Source of the DNA: Lucinisca nassula
Lineage: Eukaryota; Mollusca; Bivalvia; Lucinida; Lucinidae
Reading direction: 5' to 3'
DNA length: 64,000 nucleotides
NCBI GenBank assembly: GCA_963580285.1
Contig: OY757010.1
Coordinates: forward strand, 151,655,596-151,719,595
Shown here: piece by piece, positions 23,801 through 38,800 of the stretch
Numbering within the stretch: position 1 is the stretch's first letter
Layout of the letters: every line of letters starts with the position of its first letter
The notes under the pieces: generated by a model
Databases searched by the model: none
What the model was told of the DNA's origin: nothing
The model's input: the letters and a program-made list of their open reading frames with translations, nothing else
Made by a program: the position numbers and the translations under genes

Positions 23801-26800
23801 AGACTCAGATGAACCTGTGCCCAAATCCAGTCTGGCCAGATCTTTGACTAGCCTGGATTTTATAAACGGCCCATGTGTACCGCAAACACTCAGATCAGAC
23901 TGCGCAGAAGTACAGGCTGATCTGAGTCTAAACTGGTCCAACAGGTCTCCATGTAGAGTGCAGACAGCCGATTACTTGTTCTTGCACACCAGACAAGGAA
24001 ATCCGTGATTTTACCCTGGGATAGAAATTTATGTTCAGACCCTGGTGTTCCGACCCAAAATCGAATATAATCTCATGTTTGATAAATGTACTGGTTGAAT
24101 ACGACCTCGTATGCGCCGTCGTTAAGGTTAATGTCATGCACGTTACGTGACGTCACTAAACATTCCTGCAGTGTCATCACAATATGGTGGACGTCGGTAA
24201 CCGAAGTGACTGCAGCAATGAAAATCCGTGCTAAAAATGGAAGGGATGCAAGAAAAAGAATCCAATATAGGTGTGAGGGGTGGATGGACAAATCCGTCCC
24301 TCGGGATCACTGTCCGGCATCACTCGGCAAGCCTCGTGATGACGGACAGTGTCCCTCGGGACGGATTTTTCCATCCGCCCCTCACACCCACATAAGATTC
24401 TTATAATATACACAACAACCTCTTATTTGATTCCTATGTCTGTTACATTACCATATTTACCTTAACTATTTAGACACCATACCATACCCGTTTCTTAAAT
24501 TTGATAAAGTACAATTTAGTACCCAATGTTGGGTCCAAAAATAGCTAGACAAGTGGCAAACAGTGTAGACCCTGATGAGATGCCACATTATGTGTATGTT
24601 AACTGTTCTGGAATGTACAAAACCTTATACACTGGGATTTTTTGATGAAAAAAAATTGTGTAGTTTTTTGGACAGCAAAAGAACTAGTTTTTTATGTACT
24701 AAATTGCTGTTTTAACAATTCAAGTTATATTTACTTGAGTTTTCCAAGCATTACCGAAACAAGAGGACCAAGCTAGCTTGGTCCTGTATCGCTCACCTGA
24801 GCTAACAGATTCAAAGTTTAAGGAAGTGCCAACCTTTACTGAAGATTTTATGGGAGGACATGGTTTTGACAGGGTAAGCATTTTCTGAAAATCAAGTAGA
24901 ATGTAACTCTATGATAGACAGGCTGACCTCACCGGTTTTCAAACTCATTCAAGCTTTTATTCCTGACTTGCTAAGAAGATCCGATCTAAACTGAAGTGGC
25001 TATGGTGATGACAAGTTCAAAAACAAGAGTTTTCAAACTCCTCCAAGCTTTCTGCCTGACTTCCTTGTTTGTAAGTTTCATGAAGATCCGTTCAAAACTA
25101 AAGGGGCAGCAGTGATGACAATGTCGAAAATAGGCATTTTCAGCAATCAAAGGCACGTCACTCTATGATAAATGTGCCGACTTGGCCGGTATTCGAACTC
25201 ACCTGAGGTTTTATTCCCAGCCACCTTACATGTAAGTTTTAGAAAGATCCAATCAGACTTGGCCAGTATTCAAACTCATCCAAGATTTTATTCCCAGCCA
25301 CCTTACATATAAGTTTCAGAAAGATCCGATCAAAACTGGCGGGGTTACGGTGATGACAAGGTCAAAATTTGGCATTTTTAGCAATCAAAGGGATGTTACT
25401 CTATAATAAATGAGCAGACTTGGCCAGTTTTCGAACTCATCCGAGGTTTCATCCCCAGCCACCTTACAAATAGGTTTCAGAAAAATCTGATCAAAACTGA
25501 AGGGGCTACGGTAATGACAAGGTCAAAAATCAACATTTTCAGCCCTCAAAGGGACATAACTCTACGATAAATGGGCTGACTTGGCCTGTTTTTGAACTCA
25601 TCCAAGATTTTATCCCCAGCCACCTTACATATCAGTTTCAGAAAGATCCGATCAAAACTGAAGGGGCTATGGTGATGACAAGGTCAAAAATCGGCATTTT
25701 CAGCAATCAAAGGGACGTAAATCAATGATAAATGGGCCAACTTGGCCGGTATTCAAACTCATCCTAGGTTTTATCTCCAGTCACCTTACATATAGGTTTC
25801 AGAAAGATTCGATCAAAACTGAAGGGGCTACGGTGATGACAAGGTAAATAAAAATTGACATTTTCAGCCATCAAAGGGACATAACTATATAGTTAATGGG
25901 GCAACTTGGCCGGTTTTCGAACTCATCCGAGGTTTTATCCCCAGCCACCTTACATATAAGTTTCAGAAAGATCTGATCAAAACTGAAGGGGCTACAGTGT
26001 TGACAAGGTCAAAAATCAACATTTTCAGCAATCAAAGGGACCTAACTCTATGATAAAAAGGCCACCTTTGCCGATATGCGAACTCATCCGAGGCTTTATC
26101 CCCAGCCACCTTGCATATAAGTTTCAGAAAGATCCAATCAAAACTGAAAGGGCGACGGTGATGACAAGGTCAAAAATCGGCTTTTCAGCAATCAAAGGGA
26201 CATTACTCTGTGATAAATAGACCAACTTGGCTGGTTTTCGAACTCATCCGAGATTTTATCCCCAGCCACTTTACATATAAGTTTCAGAAAGATTCGATCA
26301 AAACTGAAAGGGCTACAGTGATGACAAGGTCAAAAATCAGCATTTTCAGCAATCAAAGGGACGTTACTCTACGATAAATCGGCGGACTTGGCCGGTATTC
26401 GAACTCATCCGAGATTTTATCCGCAGCCACCTTACATATAAGTTTCAGAAAGATCCGATCAAAACTGAAGGGGCTACAGTGACCTCACCTGAGCTAACAG
26501 ATTCAAAGTTTAAGGAAGTGCCAACCTTTACTGAAGGCTTTATGGGAGGACATGGTGATGACAGGGTAAGCATTTTCTGAAAATCAAGTAGAATTTAACT
26601 CTATGATAAATAGGCTGACCTCACCGGTTTTCAAACTCATTCAAGCTTTTATTCCTGACTTGCTAAGAAGATTCGATCTAAACTGAAGTGGCTATGGTGA
26701 TGACAAGTTCAAAAACAAGAGTTTTCAAACTCCTCCAAGCTTTCTGCCTGACTTCCTTGTTTGTAAGTTTCATGAAGATCCATTCAAAACTAAAGGGGCA

Positions 26801-29800
26801 GCAGTGATAACAATGTCGAAAATAGGCATTTTCAGCAATCAAAGGCACGTCACTCTATGATAAATGTGCCAACTTGGCCGCTATTCGAACTCACCTGAGG
26901 TTTTATTCCCAGCCACCTTACATGTAAATTTCAGAAAGATCCGATCAGACCTGGCCAGTATTCAAACTCATCCAAGATTTTATTCCCAGCCACCTCACCT
27001 ATAAGTTTCAGAAAGATCCGATCAAAACTGAAGGGGCTACGGTGATACCAAGGTCAAAATTTGGCATTTTTAGCAATCAAAGGGATGTTACTCTAAAATA
27101 AATGAGCCGACTTGGCAAGTTTTCGAACTCACCCGCGGTTTCATCCCCAGCCACCTTACATATAAGTTTCAGAAAAATCCGATCAAAACTGAAGGGGCTA
27201 CGGTAATGACAAGGTCAAAAATCAACATTTTCAGCCATCAAAGGGACAGAACTCTACGATAAATGGGCTGACTTGGCCTGTTTTCGAACTCATCCAAGAT
27301 TTTATCCCCAGCCACCTTACATATAAGTTTCAGAAAGATCCGATCAAAACTGAAGGGGCTATGGTGATGACAAGGTCAAAAATCGGCATTTTCAGCAATC
27401 AAAGGGACCTAACTCTATGATAAATAGGCCACCTTTGCCGGTATGCCAACTCATCTGAGGCTTTATCCCCAGCCACCTTGCATATAAGTTTCAGAAAGAT
27501 CCGATCAAAACTCAAAGGGCTACGGTGATGACAAGATCAAAAATCGGCATTTTCAGCAATCAAAGGGACGTTACTCTGTGATAATGGACCAACTTGGCTG
27601 GTTTTCGAACTCATCCGAGATTTTATCCCCAGCCACTTTACATATAAGTTTCAGAAAGATTCGATCAAAACTGAAAGGGCTACAGTGATGACAAGGTCAA
27701 AAATCAGCATTTTCAGCAATCAAAGGGACGTTACTCTACGATAAAAGGGCCGACTTGGTCGGTTTTCGAACTCATCCGAGATTTTATCCACAGCCACCTT
27801 ACATATAAGTTTCAGAAAGATCCGATCAAAACTGAAGGGGCTACGGTGATGACAAGGTCAAAAATTGGCATTTTCAGCAATCAAAGGGACGTAACTCTAT
27901 GATAAACCAGCGGACTAGGCCGGTTTTCGAACTCATCCGAGGTTTTATCCTCAGCCACACAACATATAAGTTTCAGAAAGATCCAATCAAAACTGAAGGG
28001 GCTACGGTGATGACAAGGTCGAAAATGGGCATTTTCAGCAATCAAAGGGACGTAACTCTATGATAAATGGGCCGACTTGGCCGGTTTTCGAACTCATCCG
28101 AGTTTTTATCCCCAGTCACCTTACATATAAGTTTCAGAAAGATCCGATCAAAACTGAAGGCGCTACGGTGATGACAAGCATTTTCCCATAGTAAGTCTAT
28201 GGGACCTTGTGGTTGCCATAGGAACCAAAGTTTTAGAGCGATTTCAAAAAAAAGTTTATGTCATCAATGCCCCACCAGAGGCATACTACAGGTGAGAAAT
28301 GATTGAGATCAGCCTGCAGGATACAGAGATATAGCTGCTCAAAAGTGTGGACGGACGACGGACGGACGGACGACGGAGGACCCACTATACTATAAGCTCC
28401 CCTGGAGCCTTCGGCCCAGGTGAGCTAAAAATCGGCATTTTCAGCAATCAAAGGGACGTAACTCTATGATAAATCGGCGGACTTGGCCGGTATTCGAACT
28501 CATCCGAGGTTTTATCCCAAGCCACATTACATATAAGTTTCAAAAAGATCCGATCAAAACCGAAGGGGCTACAGTGATGACAAGGTCAAAAATCGGCATT
28601 TTCAGCAATCAAAGGGACGTAACTCTATGATAAATGGGCCTACTTGGCCGGTTTTCTAACTCATCCAAGGTTTTATCCCCAGCCACCTTACATATAAGTT
28701 TCAGAAAGATCTGATCAAAACTGAAGGGGCTTCCGTGATGACAAGGTCAAAAATCGGCATTTTCAGCAATCAAAGGGACGTAAGTCTATGAAAAATGGGC
28801 TGACTTGGCCGGTTTTCGAACTCATCCGAGGTTTTATCCCCAGCCACCTTACATATAAGTTTCAGAAAGATCTGATCAAAACTGAAGGGGCTACCGTGAT
28901 GACAAGGTCAAAAATCGGCATTTTCAGCAATCAAAGGGATGTAACTCTATGATAAATGGGCCGACTTGGCCCGTTTTCGAACTCATCCGAGTTTTTATCC
29001 CCAGCCACCTTACATATAAGTTTCAGAAAGATCTGATCAAAACTGAAGGCGCTACGGTGATGACAAGCATTTTCCCATAGTAAGTCTATGGGACCTTGTG
29101 GTTGCCATAGGAACCAAAGTTTTAGAGCAATTTCGAAAAAAAAGTTTATGTCATCAATGCCCCACCAGAGGCATGCTACAGATGAGAAATGATTGAGATC
29201 AGCCTGCAGGATACAGAGATATAGCTGCTCAAAAGTGTGGACGGACGACGGACGGACGACGGACGACCCACTATACTATAAGCTCCCCTGGAGCTTTCGG
29301 CCCAGGTGAGCTAAAAAATCCTAAAAATTTGGACACCTTGAGGACTTACTGTAATACAAAATTTTGACAAATTTGTTTCACAATCCATCAAGGAGTCCAA
29401 AAGGTGCAGACGGAATGGTAAACATTGTAGACCCTGATCAGACTGCAGGGGCAGTCTGATCTGGGTCTGCACTGTTTGCTTAGGCCTATCTGTCCCAATA
29501 CTTAGGATCATTATGGTAAATATTTTCACAGATATCCTTACATGAAACCGGTTCATCCATCCCCGCACTGTTTCATCGTCTTCATAAAACTCCTCTTCAA
29601 CATCCTCTCCATCTGGGAATGGTGTCATGGGAGTTCTGGGCCTTGGTGTCATGCGACCTGACATAAGTACCGTTCTCATTCCTTGTGAGAGTTTGGTCTC
29701 TCCAGACTGTTGGCACAGTTGATATACCTCTTGTAACAACTGAAAACATTGAAAAAACTGTGAACATCTGACTAATAATAGAACACCACTTTATATCATG

Positions 29801-32800
29801 AATAAAAGCACTGCATCATGCACTGCATTTCCATCAAGTAAAGGGCAATAACTCTTTCAAAAATTAGAGTCATGATTTTTGTGTTCTACATGTAATCCCT
29901 TACATTTTAGCAAGGCTTCCAGAAAATCTCTGGAACCATTTTCAAGCTATAGAAAGGGCATAAGTATATGACTGGGATCTACTATTTACAATGTTCAAAG
30001 GGTGGTTACTCCAAGTATAATTTGTGTGTTCTGCATATCATTTAAAGGTGATATACATTTAAACACAGTTTCAAGAAAATATATCAAACAGCTCTAAAGT
30101 TATAGAGCAGACACAAATACATTACAGAAATCACTAATTTCAATGTTCAAAGGACCATAACTCCAAAAATAGGTTAATTAGAGTTAGGATTCTTTGGTTC
30201 TGCACCTCATCTCAATATGTTATAGATCACTTTTGGGTTTCATCAAAACAACTGAAACAGTTTTCAACTTACAGAGCAGAAATGAGGTCATGTTAGAAAT
30301 GGCTATTTTCAATATTTACTATGTTCAAAGGGCTCTAGCTCCAAAATTAGGTAAGCCAGACCTATGGTTTTACTGTCATGGTGCTTTACATTTGTTAGAA
30401 ATTTCATGAAGTTAACTTAAACCCACCAGTAATTTTTACTGACCATTCCAAGTCTGTGCTTTTGCTGTGGTTCCTTCGTGTTTTGTGTTGGTGGTTCTGA
30501 TTCTTTTCTTAATCATATATGTTGTTATACTGATGATTCTGAACTCCCCTTTTAGGTTGTTCAGTTTTAGTTACATTTGTCTTTCCAGTTTAATGTTTGT
30601 CATGCTGGCAATTCTGATTCTCCACCCCCCCCCCCCCCCTCCCCCATTATGTAAATTGCTCCTTTTTAGTTAGGATTAGATATTCTGAGTCACCACCTGT
30701 TTGGGAAAGAGCTGCTGACTCGGTTTACCTGTTGTCCATTTTGTTTACTGTCGTCACTCCATGTTTCAACTTCTTTCTCTAGTGATATTGTGGGAAGAAT
30801 TTGGGATCTGAGTGTATCAGTTCCTGATCGTTTCTCCTTTTAATTTGCAAGGAATTTGGTATTGCGCATGCGCAAATAATCATTTTGGTGTCTATGCTGA
30901 AATATCATATCCAATGAATATTGGACCACACTTTAATTTTACATCATCTCATGATCTTGCACTACAAGCAAGGCTTTGTGAAATTCTCAGAATATCTCCC
31001 TTTCAATCAAAAATATGGCAATTTTCAAACTTTTCTTATTTCTACACCTGTCATTCAATTTTTGCAATTCCTTTAAAAAGTGTTTTGTTACCACCATTGC
31101 TGTTAACCATGATGGAAAATAATGCAGAAAATTCATGTAGCATGTAGCACTATCCGTATCGATTATGATTTGCTTTGGAGTTTCAATTGAATGCAGCATT
31201 TTGTAAACGACTTTAAAAGAGCCTGAGGCCCATACGTGATCGCCTGTTTCTATTAGCAGATGGAAATAAAGTCCCAAATCTTTTGTGAAAAGACACACAG
31301 GGTATCTAATGAAATGTAACGTGTATCAAATTTTAGAAATCTTGGGTTTAGTGTAGTCTTTATGATGTTAAATCTAAGCTTGTTCAATGATTTTCTCTGC
31401 AAAAGTGACACAGTGACCCCTTGGGTGTTTAAAACAAGCCTACTATGGTGAGTTTAAGAAAACAAAACAATTTGGGCTTTTGCATGGAAAAATGAGACCT
31501 CTAACCAAAACAAAAAAATTTTTGTGTAGTTTTCATTTGTAGTAACTATGGTAACAGAAGCAATTTTATGTATATGAAATTTTTTGACCGAGTATATATA
31601 CACTGCCACTTTTTGAGATGGTAGGGCATAAAAATGGGTTTTCCACAGTTACAAATATAAATTATTTTCTTAAATCTTGTCAGACAAGATGGTTCTAAAA
31701 GCTTATGAAAAATGAAAATATACCTTATATTACAGCCAAACTTAAATGGCTCGAAGATCTTTGGAACACGGAAATTTGTCTGAGACAAGGGGTAGTTTGA
31801 GCCACTGAAGGTTAATCATAACATCTGGGCCCAGTTGTTCAAAGCTTTGTAAGCTTAACAGGCTTGTTAGTGGTCAAAATGTTAAGTGTTCTAGCAAACA
31901 AAATACATAATACAGTGGTAATTTTGCTGAAAAAAATGTGAGCAGCTTTTGCATTTGCAAAAGCTGCTCACATTTTTTTTCTGCAAAAATATAAGTATAT
32001 TTGCCATATCAAACGAACAAAGTTTTAACAATATGTTAACTAACAACATTGTTAGCTTAGAAAAACTGGACCCAGACTAGCAGGCATGGTAGGGATATCT
32101 TTTTATTTGCTTCAATATAAAAGTGTTGTGTATACTCATTAGAACTGTCACATTGAGGAGATTCTAATGAGTACACACAATATACATTTTCAGGATAAAA
32201 TAAGAAGCTTCTTCCTTAATCATCAAAATGTACTTATATCTCCAGTAATGGGACATGTTTTCTAGGGGCTCTAGAATGAGTTCAAAATAGTCGAGGTAAA
32301 CAAGCTATCTATGTTCGAACAATGTTTGTTTGTATTGGAGTTTAACCGCCCTGTCGACACTATGTAGGTCATTTTTGAGCCAGTCATTTTTTAGCCGGTC
32401 ATTTTACCTATCCACACTTCTCCTGGGCTGCTTATACGTAAGCGATTAACCAGTACAGTAGACATTCTTTTGCCAGAAACTGATAACTACCCTACTTGAA
32501 TCAGCAGAAGGGAGAAAAGGACCGTAGAAAAGATTTCATGATCAATCTTCACGAAAGAATGTTGCCGACCCCGGCAGGTATCAAACCAGATCACCAGTCA
32601 GATGCCTGTGTTGGAACAATGAAAGTTTCAATGTACTTTAACCTTTACCCTGCTGTAGGCGACAAGCCCTATCTTTGCAAACAGTGTAGATCCAGATCAG
32701 ATGGCTTCTGAAGAAGCCATCTGATCAGGATCTACACAGTTTGACATTCAGTATATGAATATGTAGAAATAAGCTGCATCAAGTAATCTGATTGGTTCAA

Positions 32801-35800
32801 AGTCAGAAATGAGTGTGGCTTAATTGAATATTCAGCAGGTTAAAGGTTAAACAGTTTGCAAAAATAAGAAATTTCGCAAATACCATAAAAATCCTAAAAA
32901 TTCAGACAACTTGAGGACTTTCTTTTACTCTCATAGAATTTCAACATATTTGTATCACGATTCAGTAAGAATCCAAAAGGTGAAGAGGGAATGGCAAACA
33001 GTGTAGACCCTGATCAGACTGTTCCCTCTCTTTGCTCTACCTTTGCAAATAGTGTAGATACAGATCAGATGGCTTCTGAAAAAACCATCTGACCAGTATC
33101 TACACTGTTGAACATACTGTTCATGAATTTGAAGGAATAAATGACAAAGTAATCTGATTGGTTAAAAGTCAGAGTGTGGCTAAATTTATTCAGCAAGACA
33201 AAGCTTAAAAGAGTTGCATCCATTTAACCCACCTTTCCATCTAACTTCTGCAGTTTCTCGACTCTGGAATTGAACAGCCACTGAACAGCATAGTTGAAGT
33301 ATCGACCAGGATCATTCAACATCGCTCGGAGTGCCTTCTCCAGGCAGAATACTGGCATATTGAAATTTTCCGTCTCGTTACAATACAGCATCACCTGCCA
33401 TAGCCAGTCCCATTCCTTTTTGTCAGAGAAAGCCCTACAAAGCATGGTCATATGTATGAATTGTTAAAGCCCAGGCAACACGATACAACTTTGATAGTCG
33501 GATGCGCGTCTGAATGGTGATCAGGACGCGGGTTTGATACCGGCCGGGGTCGGCAACATTCTTTCGTGGAGATTGATCATGAAATCTTTTCTACAGTCAT
33601 TCTCTCCCGCTAATTCAAGTAGGGCAGTTCTCAGTTTCCAGCGAAAGAATGTGCACTGTTCTGGTTAACTGCTTATGTATAAGCCTGCCCAGGAAAAGTG
33701 TGGATAGGTAAACTAACCAGCTAAAAAATTACATAAATAGTGTTGACCAGGCCGTTAAACTCGAATACAAACAAAGATTAGGTCAGATGGCTTCTTGAGT
33801 TCAGATTGTGACAATATTAATTTATTCAGCAGGACAAGTGTCAATTAACAATTATTTCATCTACACCAGGGGTCTGCATTTTGGCAGTTTGACAAGATAG
33901 TGAATGGGATTTATGATGAGAATATTCAAGTCGTATCTATCAAGTTGTACCACATATCCTTGAGAGGAATATGAAACAAAAGTTGTCTCCATCAAGTTGT
34001 ATACATCTTATTAGACCTAAGCTGTTTACCAGTACCCAAGAGTCTGGTTGACTTCAGCTCTGCACAGAAACACCATGCAACCCAATCTATTTCTCCAAGC
34101 CCCTATGCGCTGGGGCATGGAAGGTATTGGTACATAATTCCTTTCCAAAGGAGAACTACTTTCAATGCAATGGTTGTTTTTAGAAAGGGAGAACTTTCAA
34201 ATGAAATCAAAGCACTTACAGTACTGGCAGGTTGATGTCTCTGAGTGAAGGCAGAAAAAATGGTGCTGAACCTGGACTTAGACGGTTTTGCTTAAGCCTT
34301 AAATTCCTAGGGCCAGTTGTTCAAAGCATCCTTAGCTTAACAAGCTTGTTTGTTAGTGGTCAAATGGTTAACTGATCTAGCAAGTACAATATCTAGTATA
34401 GTGTTATTTTGCTGAAAAAAAATGAGAGCAGCTTTTGCATTTGCAAAAGCTGCTCAAATTTTTTTCAGCAAAAATTTTAGCATATTTGCCATATCAAATG
34501 ATCAAAGTTTTAACAATATTTTAACTGACAATGTCATTAGTTTTGAACAACTGGCCCCTGTATTTTAAACAGACAGACTTGATCAGATGCCACAGAAAAC
34601 AGTGTCTGATCTGGGTTTACACCATTTGCCAGTTTCCCAGCATATGAGCCAAGTCCAAGTTTTATAGACTCTTCACTTGCCCCCCACCTCCCCCTTGGGG
34701 GCTTGAAGAAATAGTTTGGGCTGCATCATGCTTCCATGCAGAGCTGAAACTGACCCTACATGAATACTGGTAAACTTCTTAGAAGGTCTAAGCCTGCCCA
34801 GGCAAAATGGTGCGAGTCGGGAGTGTCCATGCATATAAACTCTATTGGTTTCATTGGGTGGCAGGGACTGAGATGTCATTTCATCTCAATATCGGATGAA
34901 AGCCCCACAAAATTGGATGCAATGTCTCCAAAATGACCTAAATAGTGTTGACAGAGATGTTAACCTATTGCTTGCGGGAAAACCCTGAAGAGGTACCTTG
35001 GCAAACAGTGCAGGCCCAGATCATACACCACAGAATGCGACTTCTGATCAGGGCCTGCACTATTTGCTTACAGAATTTTCTGTCAAAAATAGAATAAAAA
35101 TGAAAAAAACAAGAGGCCCATGGGCCACTATGCTCACCAGAGCTCAGGTGGGCACTGCCAAATTGCAGCCATGTATTTTAACATGATATCATTTTAATCT
35201 GCCAAATGAACCCCCATATCCAAATGAGCATCAATGTGGACTCAGTATATGAAACATTAGGCCTTTTATGAAGTAGAGGGGGTGGGGCATGGACCCAATG
35301 GAGCCCTGGTTGGTATCACTAAAAGTGTCTTATCACAAAGAACAAGAATATATATGGTTTAGCAGTGGGGATCTGCATGGCTGGAGATATAAGTGGAGGG
35401 GTTGGAGCATGCCCTGTCGTTCCCAGGAAAGCCCAAGATTGTTGTCCCTAAATGTGTCTCATCATCAGGACCAAGTATATATATGGTTTAGGGGTGGGAA
35501 TCTGAAAGGTTTCCAAGATATCCTTTCATGAAGTGGAAAGGAGAGGACTGGCCCCTGCGGACACCCCTACAGTAGGTGTGCTAAAAATAAGGAACAAGAA
35601 CATATATGAATATGGGGTGGGGATTTGAATGGTTTCTGTAATATATGGCCTTTTATGAAGTGGAAGGGCGGGGCACATTGCCTCAGCACAAAGAGACCCC
35701 CAAGTTGGTGTGACTGAATGAGTCTTATCATAAGGAACAAGAATATATATGGTTAAGGGGTGGGGATCTGAACTATTTCTGAGATATGTGGCTTTTAAAG

Positions 35801-38800
35801 AAGTCAAGCGGTGGAGCAAGGCCCGGGCATGCCCCGGGGACTCACAAGCTGGTGTCAATGAATGTGCCTTATCATAAGGAAGATGAATATATATGGTTTA
35901 GGGGTGGGGCTCTGAACAGTTTCTGAGATAAAAAGGCCTTTTGTGAAGTGCAGGGGTGGGGCAAGGCCCAGGGAGACCCCCAGGTTGGTGTCAATGAAAG
36001 TGTCTTATCATAAGGTACAAGAATATATATGGTTTAGGGGTGGGGATCTGTAAGGTTTCCGAGATATTGTGATATTATGAAATGGAGGGGGTGGGGCATG
36101 GCCCCAGCACATCCCTGGGGACCCCCAGGTTGGTGTCACTGAATGTGTCTCATCATAATGAACAAGAACATATATGGTTTAGGGGTGGGGATCTGAACAG
36201 TTTCTGAGATATATGGCCTTTTGTGAAGTGAAGAGGTGGGGCATGGCTCCGGCGCACCCCGGAGGACCCCCAATTTGGGGTCAATGAATGCGTCTTATCA
36301 TAAGGAGCAAGAATATATATGGTTTAGGGGTGGGGATCTGTAAGGTTTCCGAGATATTGGGCCTTTTATGAAATGGAGGGGCGGGACATGGCCCCGGCGC
36401 ATCCCGGGGGACCCCCAGTTTGATGTCACTGAATGCGTCTTATCATAAAGAACAAGAGTATATAGGGTTCAGGGGTGGGGATCTGAATGGTTTCCGAGAT
36501 ATTGGGCCTTTTATGAAGTGGAGGGGGTGGGGCATGGCCTCGGCACATCCCAGAGGACCTCCAGGTTGGTGTCACTGAATGCGTCTAATCAATAGGAACA
36601 AGAATATATATGGTTTAGGGGTGGGGATCTGTAAGGTTTCTGAGATATAAGTCATTTTATGAAGTACTGGGGGCGGGGCATGGCCCCGGCACAACCTACT
36701 GGACCCCCAGGTTGACATAAAAGCATATGGCTGAGGGAGTTTACTAAAGGAACATTTCTATGAAAGTTTTGTCAAAATATCTACAAAGGCTTTGTAGTTA
36801 ATGCCATTTTTCAATTTTCCCCATTATAAGTCTATGGAAAATCTAAGTTGCCATAGCAACCAAACTAAAGAGCCGAATTTCATAAAAAACACAAAACCTG
36901 TAAAGGCAAATATGGTGAATATTTCCATAAACTTTCAGCCTCATAGAGCATACGGTTTCTGAGGAGATGATTTTTTAAGTATTTTTTGTCTATTTTTTTT
37001 ATTTTGGTTTCCATGGCAACCAACAAAAATGAGCAGAAGGCCTAAAATCATATGGCAGATAGTAGATTGCCTAAGGAATATTTCTATGAAAGTTTTGTCA
37101 AAATATCTGCAGTGGCTTGGCAGTAAATGCCATTTTTCAATTTTCCCCATTATAAGTCTATGGAAACTCTAAGTTGCCATAGCAACCAAACCAATGAGCC
37201 GAATTTCATAAAAAACACAAACTTTCAATCCCCCAACCCAAGGATGCTACAGATGAAATTTGGGCTGAATCGGCCCAGTGGCTTCAGAGGAGATGTCGTT
37301 TGAAAGTGTTGACGACGCAGACGACGACGACGCAGACGACGACGGACAACTGCCTATCCTAAAAGCTCCCCCGGAGCCTTCGGCTCTGGTGAGCTAATAA
37401 GCCTACCACCCTTATATGACAGATGTACTTGTCCAACATATAGCAATGGAAGAGTCCACTAGTAAACAATGGGTTAAACCTCAAATCAAACAAAGGCACA
37501 GACTCTTCACACTGCACTTTGACATCACAATGACAAGAATAGTGTGGCTATAAATAACCATTACCTGGATTTTTACCATAATCTGCAATAGTAACATGGA
37601 CAACAGCAGGCAGTAAACTTCTGGGGCCAGTTGTTCAAAACTAACGACGTCGTTAGTTGACATATCGTTAAAACTTTAATCATTTAGTATGGCAAATATG
37701 CACATATTTTTGCTGAAAAAATGAGAGCAGCTTTTGCACACGCAAAAGCTGCTCTCATTTTTTCAGCAAAAATTATACTATATCAGACATTGTACTTCCT
37801 ACAACAGTTAACAATATGACCACTAACGAGCTCATTAAGCTGACGATGCTTTGAACAACTGGACCCCAGAGCATTGTTACCTTAACGAGCTCATTAGTGG
37901 TCAAATTGTTGAAATGATAAGTTTCAACAATATGTTAACTAATGACGTTGGTAGTTTTTAACAACTGGCCCATTGAGTATTTGTAGCTTTGTGTCGATTG
38001 ATAAACAATCCACAATCCCCCCCCCCCCCCACACACACACACACAAAATAAAAACCCATATGGAGCTTTGTATGCTGACCTCAAGAGAATGAACATAGCA
38101 TCATTGTTAGGTTGAATGTTCAGACTGACCATCCTCTGGAACACCTCCCATAGATTACCTACACACTCAGCCGGGTTGTTGCCGCACATATAGATATACT
38201 GGTTGATAACACTGAAAAACAATTTCAGGTTTAACCCTTCTCTTGCTGAATATTCATTTAAGCCACACCCATTTCTGTCTATCAACCAATCAAATTACTT
38301 GATGTAATTTATTGCTACAAATTCATAAAATAAATGCCAAACAGTGTAGATCCTGATCAGATGGCTTCTTCAGAAGCCATCTGATCTGGATCTTCACTGT
38401 TTGCAAAGATAGGGGTTGTCGTGAACAGCATGATAAGGGTTAATGCACTCACATTTAGCTCAGCTGGCCAATGGAAAAGAAGCATTTCAGAAATTTTTGT
38501 CAGGACTATAACAGGAACATTTCTGGGAAATTATTCTGGAATTTAGCTTTTGGTTTGATTGATGTTGTTTATGGACTTTTTTCTATTCTAAGCCCTAGTG
38601 GCTTTCTGTACAAGGGAGCAGAATTCTGGTTCTGTTGTCGGAGGATAAGTAAACAGTGATGTAAAAGGGTATACCACCACAGGTAGGTTTGACAGGTTGC
38701 ACCGTTATCATTATCATACCCATCATAGGCTGGCAAGACAGACTATACTGTTATAATTATCATTACAGAAGCGTCGTTACCTTTTGATAACAATGGACAA

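Noticed and set aside
24759..29314. CRISPR-like array of regular repeats
   Set aside because: The units are about 155 bp, contiguous and all similar, without unique spacers, in a eukaryotic intron.
30467..30673. Hydrophobic frame with a proline run
   Set aside because: The prolines come from a poly-C tract and the rest from degenerate T-rich repeats.
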